From Paucilactobacillus hokkaidonensis JCM 18461 (GTDB taxonomy: Bacteria; Bacillota; Bacilli; Lactobacillales; Lactobacillaceae): a stretch of DNA of 64,000 bases. The stretch covers positions 17,631 through 81,630 of the forward strand of contig NZ_AP014681.1 in NCBI RefSeq assembly GCF_000829395.1, in the 5' to 3' direction. The notes under the pieces are model-generated. The model searched no databases, was not told the DNA's origin, and worked only from the letters and a program-made list of their open reading frames with translations. Of this stretch, positions 16,262 to 25,291 are shown one piece after another; positions within the stretch are counted from its first letter, which is position 1, and every line of letters starts with the position of its first letter. Made by a program: the position numbers and the translations under genes.

Positions 16262-17236
16262 GCCTTGAATTGTCAAGTTAAGTGCAATTTTTGATTATGA
16301 TAGATCTCATATGGTGTTTTCCAGTTTAAACATTTTCGTGGCCTTTTATTCAGCCGATCAACGAATTCTAAAATGACGGTATCCGAAATTGGATCCATAT
16401 CTTGATTTCTAGGCAGGTACTCGCGGATTAAGCCATTTGTATTTTCATTTGACCCACGTTGCCACGGTCGGGCGTAATCGTACCTAAGTGTTCTGGTGGC
16501 AGATCTTTTAGTAGTCTTCGAATAGTAGTGGTCACACTGGCTGAGCTTTTCTTAGCTGCTTTGTGCATTATTAAGTATCTTGAACAACGGTCAACCATTG
16601 TGACCACACAAAATCTGCCAGTTTTGCCAGCTACAGTATCCAGCTCCCAGTGGCCAATCTGAGTCCGCTTATTGGCAGACTCAGGTCGTTCTTGGAGTGT
16701 ATGCGATATAGGAATCTTCCCGCGACGTTCCTCATAACCTTTTTTATGGCGCGATTTACCATGATGTCTAAGCTTTCTGATCACCCCTCTGGCACCTCGT
16801 GATGAAAGCTTCTGATCAAATAAACCGGAGTAGATGCCACGATAAATCGTGGTGTAGCTGATCTGAAATGATGAGGTCTCTAATTTTAAGCGTGCGGCAA
16901 TTTCTTCTGGTGACCATTGTAGATCCAAGAATAAATGCCGGATTAATTGAAGCAATTGGTGATCAGAAAGTAGCGACCGGCGTCCACAATGAGATTTTTG
17001 AGCTTCGTAGCGCTCTTGAGCAACAGAAGGTGAATATGCCGATCTATTTCGCGATAACTCACGGCTAACTGTCGACGTTGCTCGACCAATTGTTTGGGCA
17101 ATTGAAGTCAGTGAAGCCTGATTATTATGCATCAGGAATATCGTTTCGCGTTCACTCATGGTAAGATGTTTGTATTGGATGTAAGCTGATTCCTGAGACA
17201 ACTTTTAAGAGAGGGTATGATGAATAAATCATCTCT
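16262..17236 (-). mobile_element. IS30-family element with internal deletion
   Basis: It covers the deleted transposase gene and its flanks; exact ends are not certain. On the right, 17165-17262, the start of the transposase gene is followed by an inverted copy of its own first 27 or so bases (GGAATCAGCTTACATCC on both strands), so a rearrangement has occurred at that end. Confidence 0.6.
16273..17201 (-). pseudogene. IS30-family transposase with deletion in the catalytic core
   Basis: The first 243 residues read normally (SERETIFLMHNN, GRATSTVSRELSRNRS helix-turn-helix, GHWELDTVAGK, MVDRCSRYL) up to LGTITPDRG. A deletion then joins this to the QRGSNENTNG region out of frame, probably by recombination at the shared CGACCGTGGCAA sequence, and the frame stops at 16428. 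The intact downstream frame can still be read (REYLPRNQD, RPRKCLNWKTPYEIYHN, stop at 16273). The second catalytic Asp context is lost, so the transposase is dead. Confidence 0.85.
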
Positions 17237-17256
17237 CAAAAGGAAGGAATCAGCTT

Positions 17257-17475
17257 ACATCCAGATGAGGAACTGAAACCTTTAATGACTAAAGCCTTGA
17301 GACGCTACTTTAACGCCCTGAGAAGCACATCAAGAATGTTGAGAACTACTTATACGGCACCATGCAAAACCTATTTGGCGTTTGGTGGAATAAACAAGCG
17401 GCTAGAGAATATTCGGCCAAACACCCCGAAGAAGAAAAATCGGCCGACAACGATAACAGTGGGTTGTACTACTAG
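17257..17475 (+). pseudogene. C-terminal fragment of an unidentified plasmid protein, frameshifted
   Basis: Two frames join into one plausible tail: HPDEELKPLMTKALRRYFNA followed, after loss of one T near 17318, by EKHIKNVENYLYGTMQNLFG and a hydrophilic end. No start is present, and the left edge is the IS30 rearrangement. I do not recognise the family; given the mobilisation genes nearby, a conjugation or replication gene remnant is plausible. Confidence 0.4.
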
Positions 17476-17672
17476 TCCTAAAAGGCTACAAAATCTTTTC
17501 TAAGCGATTTTAAGACTTACTAACCTATTTTACTTAAGTTAGATTTAAATGGCTTAAACATAAGAATAGGGGCTTTTAAATGAGTGTCAGAGCTAACCAG
17601 GCTAACCAGCTCAAAAGTTTAGCCTTTAGATCAACGCCAAGCTCAAGTGATTTGAGGCCAAGGCTTTATCTA

Positions 17673-17701
17673 TTGATAAGGTACTCAAAAGGTAGTATAA
17701 T
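17673..17701 (+). promoter_or_regulatory. Promoter of the toxin-antitoxin operon
   Basis: TTGATA (17673-17678), a 17-base spacer and TATAAT (17696-17701) lie 32 bases upstream of the antitoxin ATG. The upstream 17590-17670 stretch holds short repeats (GCTAACCAG, GAGGCCAAGGC) that may be operator sequence. Confidence 0.7.
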
Positions 17702-17733
17702 GGTAGTAGTAAAAGAAAGGAAATGAGACAATC

Positions 17734-18015
17734 ATGGCAGTTAAGGAAAAGAAACGGGTCCAAGTCAAGATTGATAAAGATTTGGCCGATGATACCGAAG
17801 CAATTTTAAGCGAATTGGGCTTAAATCCAACCACGGCCATTAACATGTTTTACAAGCGGATTGTTGCTAATGGTGCTTTACCTTTTAATGCGTCTTTAAG
17901 CGAAGAAGAAAGAGCTAATTTACGCTTTTTAAAGGCGACCGAAGGGACACCAGTCACCGAGTTCAAAGACGCTAAAGAGGTCGCTGATTGGCTCAACGAT
18001 CCAGATGAGGACTAA
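17734..18015 (+). CDS. RelB/DinJ family antitoxin
   Basis: A 93-residue protein whose N-terminal half is a ribbon-helix-helix DNA-binding domain (RVQVKIDKDLADDTEAILSE, then LNPTTAINMFYKRIV), as in RelB/DinJ antitoxins. The acidic C-terminus (WLNDPDED) would wrap the toxin. AAAGGAAATGAG precedes the ATG. The toxin start lies inside its last codons (11-base overlap), the usual translational coupling. It probably represses the operon promoter with its toxin. Confidence 0.88.
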   Translation: MAVKEKKRVQVKIDKDLADDTEAILSELGLNPTTAINMFYKRIVANGALPFNASLSEEERANLRFLKATEGTPVTEFKDAKEVADWLNDPDED

Positions 18016-18511
18016 TGACTTAGTCAGCCTATACGTTAGTTTTGTAGAAACTAACGGTGGCAAGTCTCGGCCAGTTTTAATTCTTCGGGTATCAGAACAG
18101 AAGGTCGAGGCTTTTAAAATTACTAGTCAGTATGAAAAGAAGTCGGCTTATATCAAGCAACAATATTATCCGATTCAAGATTGGCAATCCGCTGGGTTGA
18201 AGAAACCTTCCTGGGTCGATCTTGGTAATATTTATCGCTTTCCCAAAGCCGGTTTAAACTTTAAAGAAATCGGTCATTTAAGTAAGCTAGATCAAAATAA
18301 AATTTCAGACTTTACGCTTGACCTAAAATCAAAAATAAGAGGTAAGGGTCAAAAGATAATTCAACAGCGATCAAGTAAAAGGAAGCACAAAGAAAGTAAA
18401 GCAGAGCTTACACAAAGAATTCAAAAACAGTTAAAAGACTTTGCTAAACACAATCCAGAAATTAAGCCAAAAAACAATCCTGAAAATAAAAACGATCGGC
18501 CTAGTTATTAG
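18005..18511 (+). CDS. Probable toxin of the TA pair (PemK/MazF-like fold suspected)
   Basis: A 168-residue protein coupled to the antitoxin. Residues 1-105 contain KSRPVLILR, followed by strand-rich sequence and WVDLGNIYRF, reminiscent of PemK/MazF ribonucleases (the KxRPvLV and DLxxxY pattern). RelB/DinJ antitoxins usually pair with RelE/YafQ folds, so the pairing would be mixed. The C-terminal 55 residues are very basic and Asn/Lys rich (SSKRKHKESK, NPENKNDRPSY), an extension absent from ordinary MazF. The toxin role is inferred from position; the fold call is moderate. Confidence 0.6.
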   Translation: MRTNDLVSLYVSFVETNGGKSRPVLILRVSEQKVEAFKITSQYEKKSAYIKQQYYPIQDWQSAGLKKPSWVDLGNIYRFPKAGLNFKEIGHLSKLDQNKISDFTLDLKSKIRGKGQKIIQQRSSKRKHKESKAELTQRIQKQLKDFAKHNPEIKPKNNPENKNDRPSY

Positions 18512-18525
18512 GTTGATCGTTTTTT
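18489..18525. terminator. Bidirectional terminator between toxin and mob accessory gene
   Basis: AACGATCGGCCTA pairs with TAGGTTGATCGTT, with A and T runs on both sides, at the convergent 3' ends of the two genes, which overlap by 11 bases. Confidence 0.65.
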
Positions 18526-18779
18526 AATTTATCCGGTTTATGGGCGTTAACATAGTCAGCAAATGTTTTTAAAAGTTCTTCGGTTTGTTCGACCGAGAGG
18601 TTATTAGCTTGAAAGTACTTTTCTAATAAAGCCCCTTTTTGAATTAATCGGCGAGAACGGGCTTTGCGGGCTTGCCGATTTTCATAGTATTTAGATTGCC
18701 GTAATTTAAAATCTTCCCGATCAATTTTTTGTTTTAAACGCGCTTGCTGCTCGACTAGTTTTTCATATTGATTAGACAT
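18501..18779 (-). CDS. Mobilisation accessory protein (TraD/MobD-like)
   Basis: A 92-residue, highly charged, helical protein. The block RKARSRRLIQKGALLEKYF matches the small conjugal TraD-type proteins found beside MobA/MobL relaxases. The remainder is predicted coiled coil. It lies downstream of a second small helical gene on the minus strand, both divergent from the relaxase across oriT, which is the usual layout of relaxosome helpers. Its exact role is not known from the sequence. Confidence 0.65.
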   Translation of the reverse strand: MSNQYEKLVEQQARLKQKIDREDFKLRQSKYYENRQARKARSRRLIQKGALLEKYFQANNLSVEQTEELLKTFADYVNAHKPDKLKNDQPNN

Positions 18780-18801
18780 GGAATTTCCCCATCTCGTATG
18801 G

Positions 18802-19011
18802 CTAATGATCTACGGACTTTACCTTTAAAAATTCAGAAAATTGCTTAGCTAAAAGCTTAATCTGATCGTTAGACAAATTAGCATAATCTAAATTGGCTTG
18901 ACTGATGATTTGTTTACCTAGACGTTGTTCAATCTTATTTTTTTCGTCCTTAATTTTTTGATTAAGGGCTTTTAATTTAGCTTCTTGTTTTTCTAAGTTA
19001 CTTTGAGACAT
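18802..19011 (-). CDS. Small coiled-coil mobilisation accessory protein (MobC-like position)
   Basis: A 69-residue protein starting at the ATG at 19011, which is preceded by GGAGAG; the longer frame to 19044 lacks a ribosome site. The N-terminal half is a Lys/Glu-rich coiled coil (LEKQEAKLKALNQKIKDEK); the C-terminal half is a short amphipathic helix. It is the first gene leftward from oriT, the position of MobC-type accessory proteins. Family assignment is by context. Confidence 0.55.
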   Translation of the reverse strand: MSQSNLEKQEAKLKALNQKIKDEKNKIEQRLGKQIISQANLDYANLSNDQIKLLAKQFSEFLKVKSVDH

Positions 19012-19154
19012 AACGATCTCTCCAATCATATTAGAAATAATCACCGAAACTATATCATATAAGAAACGTTAAGTCAAAGTATAAAATTTGAAATAGCGAA
19101 GCGGAAGGCATACACTAAGTTAAAGTTAAGATAATCAGAAGACCGAGTGAAACG

Positions 19155-19200
19155 AGGTTAATGCGCACTTACACACAACAACTAAAGTTGGTTGTGTTAT
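19155..19200. other. oriT: Origin of transfer (oriT), MOBQ type
   Basis: On the minus strand, GTAAGTGCGCATTA (19172-19159) matches the RSF1010/MOBQ nic core (TAAGTGCGC). Next to it is an inverted repeat (ACACAACAACT at 19172-19182 and AGTTGGTTGTGT at 19186-19197), as expected for the relaxase-binding arm. It lies between the divergent accessory genes and the relaxase. The nick is expected within the TGCGC portion. Confidence 0.75.
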
Positions 19201-19281
19201 TGTGCTAAACACTTGTATTAGAAGTCGCCGATGGCGACAACAAAATCAAACCCATAAACCCAAAGAAAGGTGGTGACCGAC

Positions 19282-21345
19282 ATGGCAATTTTTCACATGA
19301 GCTTTAGTAATATTAGTGCTGGAAAAGGAAGAAGTGCAATTGCTGGAGCAAGTTATCGAAGTGGCGAAAAATTATTCGATCAAAAAGAAGGTCGAAGTTA
19401 TTTTTATGCTCGGTCGGTTATGCCAGAAAGCTTTATTTTAACACCAAAGAATGCGCCAGAATGGGCGAGTGATAGAGAGAAATTATGGAACGAAGTTGAA
19501 AGAAAAGACCGTCGAGCAAACTCACGGTACGCTAAAGAGTTTAACGTGGCTCTACCAGTTGAATTAAGTGAAGATGAACAGAAAGAATTATTGACAAAAT
19601 ATGTACAAGAAAATTTTGTTGATGAAGGTATGGTTGCCGATGTGGCAATTCATAGAGATCACCCAGATAATCCGCACGCTCATGTGATGTTAACTAACCG
19701 TCCATTTAACCCAGACGGAACGTGGGGATTGAAAAGTAAACGAGAAAACATATTAGACGAAAATGGGAACAAGACTTATACAGGAAATAGTCGTTTTCCA
19801 AGATCAAGAAAGGTGTGGTTAGTTGATTGGGATAAAAAAGAAAAAATCAATCAATGGCGGCACAATTGGGCGGTTAGTGTAAATCAAGTTTTAGAGCAAA
19901 AAAATATTCCCGATCGGATCAGCGAAAAATCATTTATCGAGGAGGGAATAGATGATACACCAACTCAACATGAGGGAATTAATAGTAAGCGGCATGAAAG
20001 AAAAGAATTTAACCAACAAGTTAAGAACTATCGTAAGTCCAAAGCTGGCTATAAAAACAACCAAGAAAAAGTAATCAATAGAGGTCATTTAGATAGCCTA
20101 AGTAAACACTTCTCGTTTAATGAAAAACGGGTAGTTAAAGAGTTAAGCCATGAACTGAAAACTTATATCAGTTTGGAGAACTTAGATGATAAGCGGCGCA
20201 TGCTATTTAATTGGAAAAACAGCACCTTAATTAAACATGCGGTTGGTGAAGATGTGACTAAACAATTATTGACAATTAACCAACAAGAAAGCTCACTCAA
20301 AAAAGCAGATGAACTCTTAAATAAAGTAGTTGATCGCACTACGAAAAAACTTTATCCAGAGCTTAATTTTGAACAGACCACGCAAGCTGAAAGACGAGAA
20401 TTAATTAAGGAAACCGATAGCGAACAAACAGTTTTCAAGGGTAGTGAATTAAACGAACGTTTAATGAACATTCGTGATGATTTGTTGACCCAACAATTAT
20501 TGACCTTTACCAAACGGCCATACGTTGGTTTTAAGTTATTAATGCAACAAGAAAAAGAGGCCAAAATTGATCTGAAATATACGCTAATGATCCACTCTGA
20601 TAGCTTAGAAAGCCTGGAACACGTCGATAAAGGACTACTAGAAAAGTATTCACCAGCAGAACAGCAAAAGATTACTCGAGCAGTCAAAGACCTACGGACA
20701 ATCATGGCCGTTAAGCAAGTCATTCAAACGCAATACCATGAAGTATTGAAAAGAGCCTTTCCCAAAGGTGATTTAGATGGATTGCCATTGATTAAACAGG
20801 AACAAGCCTATACAGCCGTGATGTACTATGATCCTGTTTTAAAGCCATGTCAGGCCGAAACGATTGAACAGTGGCAAGCAAATCCACCACAGGTTTTCAG
20901 TACCCAAGAACATCAATTAGGGTTAGCTTATTTGTCGGGGCAGCTTAGCTTAGATCAGTTAGAAAATCATAACTTACAACGAGTTTTAAAGCATGACGGA
21001 ACGAAACAAATTTTTCTTGGTGAGTGTAAAGCTGATCCAACTATTAAAACCAGCCAGATTGAAAAAATCCAAAAGCAGTTAAAAGAGCAACAAGCTAAGG
21101 ACGATCAATATCGAAAATCCCAGCTGGCACATTATCAACCATTGAACTACAAGCCAGTTAGTCCAGAATATTACCTAAAGACGGCCTTTAGTGACGCAAT
21201 CATGGCCGCTCTATATGCCCGTGATGAAGATTACCAACGGCAAAGACAGGCGCAAGGTTTAAAAGAGGCCGAGTGGGAAATGACGAAAAAGCAACGGCAA
21301 CACCAAACTCGAAACCGGCATGAAGATGGGGGCATGCACTTGTAA
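19282..21345 (+). CDS. mobA: MobA/MobL family relaxase (MOBQ)
   Basis: A 687-residue conjugative relaxase that nicks oriT and leads plasmid DNA transfer. The N-terminal domain has the catalytic tyrosine region (Tyr25 in AGASYRSGE) and the metal-binding three-histidine motif [11 protein letters not shown] (His124, His132, His134). The C-terminal 400 residues are helical and charged, without a recognisable primase. The ATG at 19282 follows AGGTGGTGA; an upstream GTG at 19270 lies within that site. oriT lies 82 bases upstream. It looks intact, so the element should be mobilisable when a conjugation apparatus is supplied. Confidence 0.92.
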   Translation: MAIFHMSFSNISAGKGRSAIAGASYRSGEKLFDQKEGRSYFYARSVMPESFILTPKNAPEWASDREKLWNEVERKDRRANSRYAKEFNVALPVELSEDEQKELLTKYVQENFVDEGMVADVAIHRDHPDNPHAHVMLTNRPFNPDGTWGLKSKRENILDENGNKTYTGNSRFPRSRKVWLVDWDKKEKINQWRHNWAVSVNQVLEQKNIPDRISEKSFIEEGIDDTPTQHEGINSKRHERKEFNQQVKNYRKSKAGYKNNQEKVINRGHLDSLSKHFSFNEKRVVKELSHELKTYISLENLDDKRRMLFNWKNSTLIKHAVGEDVTKQLLTINQQESSLKKADELLNKVVDRTTKKLYPELNFEQTTQAERRELIKETDSEQTVFKGSELNERLMNIRDDLLTQQLLTFTKRPYVGFKLLMQQEKEAKIDLKYTLMIHSDSLESLEHVDKGLLEKYSPAEQQKITRAVKDLRTIMAVKQVIQTQYHEVLKRAFPKGDLDGLPLIKQEQAYTAVMYYDPVLKPCQAETIEQWQANPPQVFSTQEHQLGLAYLSGQLSLDQLENHNLQRVLKHDGTKQIFLGECKADPTIKTSQIEKIQKQLKEQQAKDDQYRKSQLAHYQPLNYKPVSPEYYLKTAFSDAIMAALYARDEDYQRQRQAQGLKEAEWEMTKKQRQHQTRNRHEDGGMHL

Positions 21346-21441
21346 TCGGAATAAAAAATGCACCGTTAAACCTGGTTAAAAGCGGCTGAACAAGGCAGAA
21401 CAGAATTAGAACAGAAGCTCAATCATAAGGAGTGAACGAAC

Positions 21442-22844
21442 ATGACCACTGTTATCTTAGCTGAAAAGCCTAGTCAAGCCCGTTCATACGTCCAAGATTT
21501 TCAAAAGAGCACAAAAAGCAGGGTTACTATATGGTTAGTGACCCTATTTTGCCCGAAAAATACAAAGTTGAAGTGTCAACTAGTAAAAGAGCGCAATTCA
21601 AGATCGTTAAAGACCTGTTAACGAAAGCCGATACCATTATTGTGGCCACTGATAGTGGTCGAGAAGGGTCAAATATCGCGTGGTCGATCATGAATCAAGC
21701 GCATATTGATGTTAAGTCGAAAAAGATTAAGCGCCTTTGGTTGAATAGCCTAGAAAAAGATGCGATTATTACCGGCTTTAAAAATCTTGGTGATTGGCAC
21801 AAAGACTATTTGGCTTATAAAGAAGCCCAAACCCGTCAAATTAGCGATTGGTTGATCGGTATGAATGGTAGTCCCTTATATACTTTATTGTTGAGACAAA
21901 ATGGGGTGCGCGGGGTGTATTCAATTGGTCGCGTGCAGACGCCAACCTTGTATATGGTCTATCAAAGAGACCAGACAATCAAAAACTTTAAGCCGGAACC
22001 CTATTTTGAACTAAGTGCGGAAATTTTAGCTAATCAGCAAAAATTCGCCGCGAAATTAGACCCCTATCAGCGGTTTAAAGATGAAACAGGGATAATGGAC
22101 ATTCATGCAAGCTAAGCACGTTCAGAAAGGCTCACAGGGCGGTTTAATCAAGGACGTGCAAAAGCAGGCTAAAAAGAGTGCCAGTCCCCAACTATTCTCG
22201 CTATCCAGTCTGCAAAGCGCGATGAATAAACGGTATCATGCCAGTGCCAGCCAAACCTTAGCGGCTATTCAAAGTTTATATGAAGCCAAGTTGTTGAGTT
22301 ATCCCCGAACGGATTGTGCTTATATCACTAATGAAGAATTTGAGTATTTAGTGGCTAATCTGACGAAGTATCTGGGGTTAGTCTCTAAGCGAGTCGCTTT
22401 AACCAATACCACCCCGAATAAACGTTACGTCAATGGGAAAAAGGTTGAAGAACACTACGCTATTATCATGACTAAAGTTGTGCCGACGAAAAATCAATTA
22501 GCGGCCTTACCTAAATTACAGCAACAGGTCTATGACTTGGTTTTAAGAACGACGTTAGCGATGTTTGCTGATCCGTATGAGTACGAGGAAACCACCATTA
22601 TCACCCAAGTTGGTGACGCCAATTTTAAAGCAACGGGTAAGGTCCCAACGAAGCAAGGTTGGCAAGCTTTATTTGATGAAAACAAAGCCGACCAGCAAGC
22701 AGCAGCAACTTTACCGCTCGTTCACCAAGGCGATCAAGTCCAAGTAAATCTGCAAACACCGCAAAAAGAAACGACACCACCGGTACCCTTTACCGAAGGT
22801 ACCCTGATTACGGCCATGAAGACCGCCGGCAAAACGCTTGATGA
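21442..22844 (+). pseudogene. Type IA DNA topoisomerase (TopB-like), multiply disrupted
   Basis: The gene begins MTTVILAEKPSQARSYVQ at 21442 (AAGGAG upstream) but shifts frame in an A run near 21515. Toprim-like sequence follows (VATDSGREGSNIAW, where the usual DxDREGE acidic residues are partly replaced), with a collapsed segment just before it. A second frame break lies near 22105, and the active-site region LSYPRTDC is in the third frame. After about 22844 the gene is cut by an IS3 element. Plasmid TopB proteins commonly follow the relaxase. The protein cannot be made as one chain. Confidence 0.88.
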
Positions 22845-23552
22845 GCGAATGAAAGCTCTCGATACGTGCGTTGTCGTAAGGATGCCCCTTACGCGAGTAA
22901 GAATGATCTATCCCAGCGTTTTGCAACGTTCCTTCGAACAGAGTTGAAGTGTACTGGCTTCCCATGTCGCTGTGAATCATCTTTGGTTTACCGTTGGCTC
23001 TTAGAGCTTTCACGACAACAGATGTTGCGAATTCTTTGGTCATCTCTGAACTCAGTCCATATGAGACAACACGGCGTTTTTCTGGGTCATAGACCGTCGC
23101 CAGGTAAACCCAGTTTCTATTCATCAGCTGGATGTACGTGATGTCAGTCGTTAGAACTCCACTCAAATCATCCAAATTCTTCATGAGATTGGGCTTTTGT
23201 GGTGTGTCAGTGGTCGTCATCGGCTTCTTATATGACTTCCTGACCATGCGAGATTTAAGGCTCATCTCATTCATGAGCTCCCAAACCAAACGATCACCAA
23301 CTTCAGTGTTCAAAATGAACCGTAAAAATGCGGCGATGCGTCGGTAGCCATAGATCCCACGATTGGTGTTGTAGACGGCTTTGATTGCCGTTTTTAGAGC
23401 GTTGCGACGCGTCTCTTGTTGGCTGGGATGCCAATTTTTCCATTGATAATAAGTGCTTCGAGCTATATTCAAAGCTGATAAAACGCTTGTTATGCGGTGT
23501 CCCATTGCGAGCGAACGGTCAATGATTTCCAGTCCTAACTCGCGATTTTGCG
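22835..23552 (-). pseudogene. IS3-family OrfB (DDE integrase), C-terminally truncated
   Basis: It contains TTYDWKNW-like HTH_21 sequence at the start, RGIYGYRRIAAFLR, the first catalytic Asp in LTTDITYIQL and the second in HSDMGSQYTS. It ends at NARIESFHSLIKR, just after the catalytic Glu, so about 50 residues and the stop are missing. The frame overlaps orfA by a -1 shift as usual in IS3. Confidence 0.8.
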
Positions 23553-23810
23553 TTAGTTGTACTTCGAAAGTAACACCGCGGCTCGTTTTAAAATCTCAAG
23601 TTCTTCGCGAAGTTTGTCGTTTTCCTTTTGTAATGCGTTTACATCAGCTTGCGTCCATTTTTCGCCGTCCACTTCGTGGACCGCGTACAACTTGACCCAG
23701 TTACGGATTGAGTCGACCGAAGGTCCGTATTCAGCGGATAGATCAGTATATGAACGGCCTTGATTGTGCATCTCAACAAGAGACTGCTTAAATTCTTTTT
23801 TGTATGGCAA
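23553..23810 (-). CDS. IS3-family OrfA
   Basis: An 85-residue protein with a helix-turn-helix (YTDLSAEYGPSVDSIRNWVK) and a leucine-zipper-like tail (LQKENDKLREELEILKRAAV) ending in the typical LLSKYN. It binds the IS ends and is fused to OrfB by frameshifting in intact elements. Since OrfB is truncated here, transposition is unlikely. Confidence 0.8.
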   Translation of the reverse strand: MPYKKEFKQSLVEMHNQGRSYTDLSAEYGPSVDSIRNWVKLYAVHEVDGEKWTQADVNALQKENDKLREELEILKRAAVLLSKYN

Positions 23811-23855
23811 ATTCTATAATTAATCCGAACAGAAATTAAAAAGCCCAAAGCAATC

Positions 23856-24150
23856 ACTTACAATGGTAGTAGCTAATTCCAACCAATATAGGGAGTGATT
23901 ACTTTGGGTACATCTACTTTATCACGTTTTCAACGTGGCGCACTAGCACAACTGGTCAATGAGGGGAATAAATCTTACCAAGTAATGGCTGACGCCTTAG
24001 GCGTCGCCAAAGCTACGATTAGCTATGAGTTGGACCGGGTTAAACCTTATGATCCAGAATTAGCTCAGCAAGATGCAGATCGCAAAAGGCGGAATTGCGG
24101 TCGTCGTTCGATGCTGACGGCAGCATTTTGTGAAGCGTCGAATAAGCCCT
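23856..24150 (+). pseudogene. IS30-family transposase, N-terminal fragment
   Basis: The start reads GTSTLSRFQRGALAQLV with a helix-turn-helix (YQVMADALGVAKATISYEL) and CGRRSMLT, all IS30-like. It ends near 24150 by joining the 3' end of bioY. The left edge touches the end of the IS3 element. No catalytic residues remain. Confidence 0.75.
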
Positions 24151-24161
24151 TTTTGCTGGGG

Positions 24162-24692
24162 TTATTTAAAACTAACGGCGCGATTGACCGCAGTGAGAAC
24201 AACCGAACAAGCCACGATTTTGATCAGATCGCCCGGAATGTAAACGAGGTTGCTGAGTAACGCAACGGTGAATGGGGTGTGGTAAAAGATGGTTAACCAG
24301 ATGGTGCCTGCCAGGTCAGTGACGAACATTCCACCTAGTAGTAGGGCCCACAAACTGGGCACCGTTTTAGTGGCTAGAAGGCGCTGGACCGCAGCGACGC
24401 TAATGGGGGTTAACAGCCAACCTAATAGGTAACCGCCGGTCGGGCCAATCATGACTGGCAGCCCACCACGCATCCCACTCAGTAGGGGCAGGCCTAACGC
24501 TGTTAACGTTAAAAAGGTGGCAATGACCAACGTCGCTGAGCGGGTATTAAGCAGGCCAGCAATCAGAAAAATCCCAAAATTTTGCAGGACGATTGGAACG
24601 GGTAACCCAACAGCGATTGGCGGCGTCATACCAAGGATAATCAACAATGCCAGTAAGGTGGCATTCAGGCTCAATTGTTTAGCATTCATCAT
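24162..24692 (-). CDS. bioY: Biotin ECF transporter S component BioY
   Basis: A 176-residue membrane protein with about six hydrophobic segments and BioY hallmarks: an N-terminal NATLLALLIILG, VPIVLQNFGIFLIAGLL, GPTGGYLLGWL and IPGDLIKI. It binds biotin and, with the shared EcfAA'T module encoded elsewhere, imports it. The ATG-ATG start follows AAGGAG. It is divergent from fabZ; the promoters share two FabT-type operators. Biotin is the cofactor of AccB, and BirA is at the other end of the locus. The last few residues adjoin IS30 debris, so the C-terminus may be slightly altered. Confidence 0.92.
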   Translation of the reverse strand: MMNAKQLSLNATLLALLIILGMTPPIAVGLPVPIVLQNFGIFLIAGLLNTRSATLVIATFLTLTALGLPLLSGMRGGLPVMIGPTGGYLLGWLLTPISVAAVQRLLATKTVPSLWALLLGGMFVTDLAGTIWLTIFYHTPFTVALLSNLVYIPGDLIKIVACSVVLTAVNRAVSFK

Positions 24693-24707
24693 AAAACTCC
24701 TTAAAAA

Positions 24708-24724
24708 GGTTTGACATTCAAACT
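24708..24724. promoter_or_regulatory. FabT-type operator 1
   Basis: GGTTTGACATTCAAACT reads as TTTGA-N3-TCAAA, the known FabT half-site pair. It overlaps the -35 element of the fabZ promoter and lies 16 bases upstream of bioY. Confidence 0.75.
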
Positions 24725-24739
24725 AAATATGATTATATT
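24711..24739 (+). promoter_or_regulatory. Promoter of the fab operon
   Basis: Perfect TTGACA (24711-24716), 17-base spacer and TATATT (24734-24739). The predicted start is near 24746, about 87 bases before fabZ. A minus-strand TATAAT within the same stretch (24740-24735) could serve bioY. Confidence 0.75.
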
Positions 24740-24757
24740 AAGGACATTCGATAAATT

Positions 24758-24774
24758 GGTTTGATGTTCAAACT
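24758..24774. promoter_or_regulatory. FabT-type operator 2
   Basis: GGTTTGATGTTCAAACT again has the TTTGA-N3-TCAAA arrangement, with centres 50 bases from operator 1. It lies just after the predicted fabZ transcription start, where a bound repressor would block clearance. Confidence 0.75.
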
Positions 24775-24832
24775 AAATTACCACGTCGAATACTTAAAAA
24801 CAAGTACTCAAGCAAAAGGGAGGTTAAAACAA

Positions 24833-25279
24833 TTGGCAATCTTATCTGCCCAAGAAATTATGGAATTGATTCCTAACCGGTACCCAATCTTATTCATGGA
24901 TTATGTGGATGAATTGGAACCTGGCGAATCAATTGTGGCAACCAAAAACGTCACCATCAACGAAGAATTCTTCCAGGGCCATTTTCCGGGCAATCCGGTG
25001 ATGCCAGGGGTGCTCATTATTGAGTCACTGGCACAAGCCGCTTCAATTTTAATTTTAAAGTCCCCTGAATTTGCTGGCAAAACAGCTTACCTGGGCGCTA
25101 TTAAAGACGCCCGCTTCCATCAAATCGTTCGTCCTGGCGATGTTTTAAAGTTACACGTGGCCTTTACAAAACGACGTAGTAATATGGGAGTGGTGCATAC
25201 AGAAGCAACCGTTGGCGACAACGTTGCAGCTAAGGCAGACTTGACCTTTATTGTGGCACCAAATACGGCGTCAAATTAA
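24833..25279 (+). CDS. fabZ: 3-hydroxyacyl-ACP dehydratase FabZ (first copy)
   Basis: A 148-residue hot-dog-fold enzyme that removes water from 3-hydroxyacyl-ACP in each FASII cycle. The catalytic His50 lies in [14 protein letters not shown] and the catalytic Glu64 in LIIESLAQ. The start is taken as the TTG at 24833 because GGGAGG lies nine bases upstream and the protein then begins [17 protein letters not shown], as in other lactobacilli; the longer frame would start inside operator 2. First gene of a 14-gene operon; fabT follows after 12 bases. Confidence 0.93.
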   Translation: MAILSAQEIMELIPNRYPILFMDYVDELEPGESIVATKNVTINEEFFQGHFPGNPVMPGVLIIESLAQAASILILKSPEFAGKTAYLGAIKDARFHQIVRPGDVLKLHVAFTKRRSNMGVVHTEATVGDNVAAKADLTFIVAPNTASN

Positions 25280-25291
25280 GGAAAATGAACA

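Larger units (their letters stand above)
22835..23840 (-). mobile_element. IS3-family element, truncated at its 3' end
   Basis: Contains orfA, orfB and an end near 23840. The orfB side joins topB DNA at a ten-base stretch (CGCTTGATGA, 22835-22844) that fits both genes, pointing to a microhomology deletion that removed the right end of the IS and the 3' part of topB. Confidence 0.75.

Noticed and set aside
20352..20723. 123-residue minus-strand open frame within the relaxase gene
   Set aside because: It is a mirror frame of the conserved relaxase coding sequence, with no ribosome site and a Ser/Cys-rich composition typical of antisense reading.
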